From Streptosporangiaceae bacterium (GTDB lineage Bacteria > Actinomycetota > Actinomycetes > Streptosporangiales > Streptosporangiaceae), in the NCBI GenBank assembly GCA_030037785.1, contig JASHQA010000066.1:1-43269 (forward strand): a stretch of 43,269 nt of DNA, read 5' to 3'. The notes below the pieces were generated by a model. That model was given only the letters and a program-made list of their open reading frames with translations, ran no database searches and was not told the origin of the DNA. The position numbers were made by a program, and so were the translations under genes. Of this stretch, positions 41,848 through 43,269 are shown piece by piece. Every line of letters starts with the position of its first letter. The stretch's first letter is position 1.

Positions 41848-43269
41848 TCAGCTACCTGCGGCTGCCGGGCTGACGTGCAGGTCGCGCAGCGCCGTCCTGG
41901 CCGCCCACAGGCCGCACATCCCGTGCACGCCCGCACCCGGCGGCGTCGACGCGGAGCACAGGTAGACGCCCGGCAGCGGCGTCCGGTACTCGTTCCAGCG
42001 CAGCACCGGCCGGCCGATGGTCTGCCGCAGGGTGGCCGCGCCGGCTGTGATGTCGCCCCCGATGTAGCCGGGGTTGTAGCGCTCCAGGTCCGTGGCGGTC
42101 AGGACGGAGCGCGCCAGGATCCGGTCCAGGAAACCGGGCGCGAAGCGCTCGATCTGCGCCGCTATCCGGTCCGCCATGTCCACGTCCGACCCGGCCGGCA
42201 CGTGACAGTAGGCCCACAGCGTGTGCCCGCCCGGCGGCGTCCGGCTCGGGTCGACCACCCCAGGCTGCGCGACCAGGCAGAACGGACGGTCCGGATGGCG
42301 ACCGGCGCGGACGTCTGCCTCACTGCTGGAAACCTCGGCGAGGGTACCGCCCACGTGCAGGGTGACCGCCTCGCGACACGACTCGTTTTCCCAGGGAACG
42401 GGCCCGTCGAGGGCCCAGTCGACCTTGCAGACGCCAGGGCCGTAGCGGAACCGCCGCATGGCCCGACGGTAGCCAGCAGGCAGCCGGCCGCCAGCCAGGC
42501 GGAGCAGTTGGCGCGGCGTGACGTCCAGCAGCACCGCCCGGGCGGGCGGCAGGTCCTCGAGGCTGTCGATCCAGGCGCCGGTGCTGAGCGTGCCGCCGAG
42601 CCGGGCAAGCTCTGCCGTCATCGCGACGGTCAGCTGGCCACTGCCGCCCTCGATCACCGGCCACCCTGTCGTGTGCGCGAGCAGCAGGAAGGTCAGCCCG
42701 AACGCGCTGGTCAGTGGTGCGGTGAGCGGTCTGATCGAGTGCGCGGCCATGCCGGCCAGCAGCGCCTGGCCCTCGGCCGTGTGCAGCCGGCGCGCCAGCA
42801 CGGTGGCGGGCAGCAGCCCCTGCAGGCCAAACCTCGCGGCCGGGATCGGCCGGCCGGGCACCGAGCGCAGCGGCGCCAGGGTCAGCGCGACAACCGCGTC
42901 GCTGGCGCGCACGAGCGGCTCCATGAGCCGCCGGTAGGCGGCGCCATCCGGCCCGAGCCGCCCGGCGGTCTCCGCCACCGAGCCGCTGACGGCGGCGGCC
43001 CGGCCGCCGTCGAGCGGATGCGCGGCCGCGACCTTGGGCGTCAGCAGCCGGACGCCGAGCCCGGCCAGGTCGAGGTCCGCCAGGAACGGCGAGGCGACGG
43101 CGAGCGGGTGCACGGCCGAGCAGACGTCGTGGGCAAAGCCAGGCAGGGTCAGTTCCGCCGTCCGGCAGCCGCCGCCCGGCTCCGCGGCTCCTTCGAAGAC
43201 GTGCACGGACAGGCCCGCGCGGGCCATCGTCAGCGCGGCAGCCAGGCCGTTCGGCCCGGAGCCGACGAC
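41848..43269 (-). CDS. phytoene-desaturase-like FAD/NAD(P) oxidoreductase (5' end beyond window)
   Basis: At least 473 residues, cut at the window edge. The frame is open to 43269, with the dinucleotide-binding motif VVGSGPNGLAAALTMA followed by HVFEGAAEPGGGC, so the true start lies outside. The body has the FAD-amine-oxidase/carotenoid-desaturase fold, including HDVCSAVHPLA, GGSGQLTVAM, GGHTLWAYCHVP and the C-terminal STPPGAGVHGMCG that contacts FAD. It resembles PYROXD2-type proteins more than true carotenoid desaturases; substrate unknown. It heads the four-gene operon in the window. Confidence 0.85.
   Translation of the reverse strand, partial: VVGSGPNGLAAALTMARAGLSVHVFEGAAEPGGGCRTAELTLPGFAHDVCSAVHPLAVASPFLADLDLAGLGVRLLTPKVAAAHPLDGGRAAAVSGSVAETAGRLGPDGAAYRRLMEPLVRASDAVVALTLAPLRSVPGRPIPAARFGLQGLLPATVLARRLHTAEGQALLAGMAAHSIRPLTAPLTSAFGLTFLLLAHTTGWPVIEGGSGQLTVAMTAELARLGGTLSTGAWIDSLEDLPPARAVLLDVTPRQLLRLAGGRLPAGYRRAMRRFRYGPGVCKVDWALDGPVPWENESCREAVTLHVGGTLAEVSSSEADVRAGRHPDRPFCLVAQPGVVDPSRTPPGGHTLWAYCHVPAGSDVDMADRIAAQIERFAPGFLDRILARSVLTATDLERYNPGYIGGDITAGAATLRQTIGRPVLRWNEYRTPLPGVYLCSASTPPGAGVHGMCGLWAARTALRDLHVSPAAAGS

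Overview
The window is chromosomal DNA of a high-GC Gram-positive actinomycete. GC-rich codon use, many GTG starts, genes chained by 4-base GTGA/ATGA overlaps, a mycothiol gene (mshA), SenX3-RegX3, CarD, a DUF2637 protein and an LpqE-like lipoprotein all point to Actinomycetota, probably a Streptosporangiales-type lineage. Species cannot be read from the sequence. I see no prophage, insertion sequence, rRNA or CRISPR array.

Layout. 1-5.9 kb: a possible partial gene, tRNA-Thr, a gamma-carbonic-anhydrase-fold protein, an amino acid permease, a NTPase-TPR protein and a DUF2993 lipid-binding protein. 6-11.3 kb: polyphosphate kinase 2, a PCMT-like methyltransferase, then cysS-rlmB. 11.4-18.1 kb: a lipase-like hydrolase, a LolA-like/ABC-ATPase/ABC-permease operon, a short-chain dehydrogenase remnant, homogentisate dioxygenase and a DUF2637 protein. 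18-23.7 kb: ispF, carD, two envelope proteins, regX3-senX3 and gpmA. 23.9-26.1 kb: mshA, a YbjN-family gene with an unusual repeat, and a CsoR-type sensor. 26.3-29.9 kb: a tightly overlapping redox operon. 30-32.5 kb: an acyl-CoA racemase and a MATE exporter. 32.5-36.6 kb: a channel-less MgtE/CBS protein divergent from an APC permease fused to an OB-fold. 36.7-38.9 kb: a TetR/MFS pair with a clear operator. 39-43.3 kb: a lipid-linked operon (phosphotransferase, acyl-CoA dehydrogenase, small membrane protein, carotenoid-desaturase-like oxidoreductase).

How genes work together. The 26.3-29.9 kb operon combines an ApbE FMN transferase, a membrane ferric-reductase-like haem protein, a NuoF-like NADH/FMN/Fe-S subunit and a ferredoxin. 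It looks like a path from cytosolic NADH to an extracytoplasmic flavin. No canonical FMN-acceptor protein is present; the only candidate is a 100-residue single-span protein ending in an SGGTS motif. This is the best candidate for something undescribed.

Other points of note are a SenX3 kinase with no membrane segment, a PHO-box-like repeat upstream of it, the permease/OB-fold fusion, three G-rich palindromic repeats inside the 5' end of the YbjN-family gene, and a carD-ispF-cysS-rlmB block that lacks ispD next to carD and is split by about 7 kb of other genes.
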